From Capsulimonas sp039928515 (GTDB lineage Bacteria; Armatimonadota; Armatimonadia; Armatimonadales; Capsulimonadaceae): 16,214 nucleotides of DNA. The stretch is from the NCBI RefSeq assembly GCF_039928515.1, contig NZ_JBDSSZ010000303.1. One strand, 5' to 3'. Positions within the stretch are counted from its first letter, which is position 1, and every line of letters begins with the position of its first letter. The position numbers and the translations under genes are program-made. This document shows, piece by piece, positions 14,511 through 16,214 of this stretch. Below the pieces are notes generated by a model, which made no database searches, was not told the origin of the DNA, and was given only the letters and a program-made list of their open reading frames with translations.

Positions 14511-15266
14511 CTACTTATTCCCCGACGCCAGCCCGCTTTCCGTTAGGAACTTGTAGCTTTGTTTCACGGCTTCCGTCATATCCGTATCGCATTCATCTAA
14601 CTCCACGACGAGCCATTGCAGTACGTTTGGATCGGCGGCCGCGACCATCGGCGCGAAGTCCAGCGTTCCGCTGCCCACGGCGACATGCGCTTTGCCTTGA
14701 ACGGCCGGGCCGTCCTTGATGTGCAGAAGCGGCATGCGCGATGCGTGACGCGCGATCACTTCCGGAACGCTCAGGCCGCCGACCGCGACCCAGTAAACGT
14801 CTAATTCACCAAAGAGATCGGGAACGGTCTCCAGCAGGACATCGTAGGCGAGGCGGCCATCGATCGTCGCGAACTCCCACCAGTGGTTGTGAACGCCGAA
14901 CTTGAGACCTTCGCTCTGAACCAGATCGACGGCGGTTTGGAATTTGTCGGCCGTGCGCTTCAGCGCTTCGGAATCTTTGAAATCGTCGGGTCCGAAGCCG
15001 CTGATCAGCAGGGAATTGCCGAGGGTCTTTTCGGTGTCGGCCATCTCATGGATGTTTTCCGGAGTGGGAAGTCCCACATGGCTGCTGCTGGTCGTCAGTC
15101 CCAGTGAGGCAAGCTTCGCGGCGACTTCCGTCGCTGTCTTGCCGTGCAGTCCGGCGAACTCGACGCCTTTATAGCCGGTTTCGGCGAGCATTTCCAATAC
15201 GCCGAAGAAATCGTTCTTCGCTTCCTCGCGCAGGGTGTAGAGCTGAATGGATAGGGGAGTGGACAT
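14511..15266 (-). CDS. Sugar phosphate isomerase/epimerase-type TIM-barrel protein
   Basis: A 251-residue member of the xylose-isomerase-like TIM barrel superfamily (IolE and sugar epimerase relatives), expected to use a divalent metal to isomerise, epimerise or dehydrate a sugar or inositol derivative in the cytoplasm. The start MSTPLSIQLYTLREE is characteristic. Likely metal and catalytic residues are E36 (GVEFAG), H126, H128 and E131 (GVHNHWWEF), D156 (ELDVYW), H182 with K184 and D185 (LLHIKDG), and E222 (VVELDE). The ATG at 15266 has GAGG 7 nt upstream. The frame is open to 15611 but the extra part is antisense to the methyltransferase gene and does not look like protein. The 129-nt gap 15267-15395 separates it from the divergent methyltransferase and holds no clear promoter that I can name. 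The substrate is unknown. Confidence 0.9.
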   Translation of the reverse strand: MSTPLSIQLYTLREEAKNDFFGVLEMLAETGYKGVEFAGLHGKTATEVAAKLASLGLTTSSSHVGLPTPENIHEMADTEKTLGNSLLISGFGPDDFKDSEALKRTADKFQTAVDLVQSEGLKFGVHNHWWEFATIDGRLAYDVLLETVPDLFGELDVYWVAVGGLSVPEVIARHASRMPLLHIKDGPAVQGKAHVAVGSGTLDFAPMVAAADPNVLQWLVVELDECDTDMTEAVKQSYKFLTESGLASGNK

Positions 15267-15395
15267 AAAATAGCCTCGTCGCAATCGTGTGTTCGTTGCC
15301 TCTTCCTTCCATTTGAGCGGGCAAATATCCTGCCTCACTCCGTACTTCTCCAAATACAAGCAAGAGAATCGGCGCCGTCTGTCGAATGACGCCTC

Positions 15396-16079
15396 ATGAG
15401 CAGCACACCGTTTCAAGCGCCGACCGATTGGGAGCCGATCTACGCGGCCAGCCCAAAATCCTACACCTTCGGCGACGAGCCGAGCCAGCTTGCCCGCACC
15501 GCCCTGCATTTTTTTGAAACGTTTGACGGCGATCCTCACACGGCCTGCGCGCTGGACCTCGGCTGCGGCGAGGGACGCGACACCGCCTTTCTCGCGGCCG
15601 CCTGCCTGCAAGTCACCGCTCGCGATGTCGCGCCGACCGGTCTCGTCAAGCTCACCGCTCTACTGGAGCGTGATGGGACACCCGTCGGCCGGGTTGACGC
15701 CGCTCTGGGCGATGTGCGTGAGTTCGCCTATCCGCACGACGCCTATGACCTCGCCCTCGCCGCCAACGTCTATCAATTCTTAACTCCCGAAGAAGGCCCC
15801 GTGCACATCTCCCGGCTGAAACAAAGCACGAAGCCGGGCGGAATCTGCGCGGTGGGCGTCTTCAGTCCCGCCATGCTTGCCTGGGGCGCTCTCGTCGGAG
15901 ACCGTTATCTTGCCACAGCCGACGACCTCGCCGCATTCTTTACCCGCGAGGCGGGATGGCTCCTGCTCGACCGCACGGAGTATTGGACGTATCGACGCCA
16001 GGAAGACACGATGGCGTCGTTTGCTTATGTCGTGGCGCGAAGATTGCCCTCACCCTCGGTCCCTCTCCCGGTCGGCTAA
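15396..16079 (+). CDS. Class I SAM-dependent methyltransferase, C-terminus in a repeat
   Basis: A 227-residue Rossmann-fold methyltransferase of the broad TehB/thiopurine-like group. The SAM-binding motif I is ALDLGCGEGRDTAFLA (residues 52-67), preceded by YTFGDEPSQLA near 23-33. The acidic residue of motif II may be D77 (TARDVAP), GDV lies at 105-107 and the post-motif stretch is YDLALAANVYQFL (117-129). A conserved late strand ends with FAYVVARR at about 209-216. The final eleven residues, LPSPSVPLPVG, are encoded by a CCCTCTCCC-type repeat that also supplies the stop codon, so the natural C-terminus was probably replaced or extended. No Shine-Dalgarno sequence precedes the ATG. The acceptor (small molecule, thiol, metalloid or protein) cannot be deduced. 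Confidence 0.87.
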   Translation: MSSTPFQAPTDWEPIYAASPKSYTFGDEPSQLARTALHFFETFDGDPHTACALDLGCGEGRDTAFLAAACLQVTARDVAPTGLVKLTALLERDGTPVGRVDAALGDVREFAYPHDAYDLALAANVYQFLTPEEGPVHISRLKQSTKPGGICAVGVFSPAMLAWGALVGDRYLATADDLAAFFTREAGWLLLDRTEYWTYRRQEDTMASFAYVVARRLPSPSVPLPVG

Positions 16080-16094
16080 AGCCTGGGAGAGGGA
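16060..16094. repeat. Inverted repeat TCCCTCTCCC / GGGAGAGGGA
   Basis: Perfect 10-bp arms at 16060-16069 and 16085-16094 with a 15-nt loop that contains the methyltransferase stop codon. The C/T-rich run starts at 16047. It has the look of a dispersed palindromic repeat common in some high-GC genomes. There is no T run, but the hairpin could still stop or protect the transcript. Confidence 0.75.
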
Positions 16095-16159
16095 TGTCCA
16101 ATGGCAATCGCCAAACAGATCTTGTTGTGGAGAGTTCAGTTAAGATCGCCCCTCCGCCC

Positions 16160-16214
16160 CAATTCTGGGGGACCCGATGAGGATGAATGCGTCTTCTCTG
16201 GTCCCCCAGAATTG
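16160..16214. repeat. Inverted repeat CAATTCTGGGGGACC / GGTCCCCCAGAATTG
   Basis: Perfect 15-bp arms at 16160-16174 and 16200-16214 enclose a 25-nt spacer. The right arm reaches the end of the window, so the element may continue. It lies 66 nt after the previous inverted repeat in the last 135 bases, which contain no gene. A dispersed repeat is the likeliest reading. Confidence 0.8.

Noticed and set aside
15267..15611. Upstream extension of the isomerase frame by 115 codons
   Set aside because: It overlaps the divergent methyltransferase gene, and the MSTPLSIQLY start at 15266 has a good GAGG site and matches the family start.
1..16214. CRISPR array, transposase, integrase or toxin-antitoxin pair
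   Set aside because: No regularly spaced direct repeats and no protein with such motifs were found in any frame.

Overview
The window is about 60% GC and densely coded. It holds twelve protein-coding genes, no RNA genes that I can recognise, no CRISPR array and no transposase. Carbohydrate-active genes, MoxR and rhomboid genes, and several palindromic dispersed repeats suggest a free-living, soil-type bacterium of a little-studied phylum. Armatimonadota or Chloroflexota would fit, but this is an inference from style and not from a marker gene.

Layout. (1) Bases 1-4096, + strand: a cytoplasmic GH78-type alpha-L-rhamnosidase behind an extended -10 promoter, then DNA polymerase IV (dinB) 26 nt later. 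(2) 4142-7463, + strand: a compact transcription unit with its own TATAAT box. It encodes an RmlC-type cupin (sugar 3,5-epimerase family), a family 2 glycosyltransferase and a type I ABC exporter, with gaps of 6 and 7 nt. This looks like a small surface-glycan or glycolipid synthesis and export unit. The cupin reading frame is open back to its start codon but out of phase with it by one base, in an AAA run. (3) 7489-11988, - strand: a three-gene unit read right to left. It encodes a three-helix membrane protein with a long Gly/Gln/Lys-rich region, a MoxR AAA+ ATPase and a rhomboid protease fused to a TPR-like tail. A 107-nt palindrome lies between the first two genes. (4) 12059-14231, + strand: a divergent unit with a PLP-dependent class III aminotransferase, whose start codon falls at the predicted transcription start. 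It is followed after 4 nt by a LacI/GalR-type ligand-binding domain that has no DNA-binding domain. (5) 14232-14510: a gene-free stretch filled by a 174-nt gapless imperfect palindrome made of two inverted 82-nt units. Their internal hairpins differ by compensated base-pair changes. (6) 14511-16079: a sugar phosphate isomerase/epimerase-type TIM barrel (-) divergent from a SAM-dependent methyltransferase (+). The methyltransferase C-terminus runs into a CCCTCTCCC-type repeat. The window ends in another inverted repeat.

No well-known defence or mobile system is present. The most unusual signals are the covarying palindromic element at 14259-14432, the one-base phase break at the cupin start, the very short or absent 5' leaders in front of several genes, the regulator without a DNA-binding domain paired with an aminotransferase, and the membrane protein/MoxR/rhomboid-TPR operon with its internal long hairpin.
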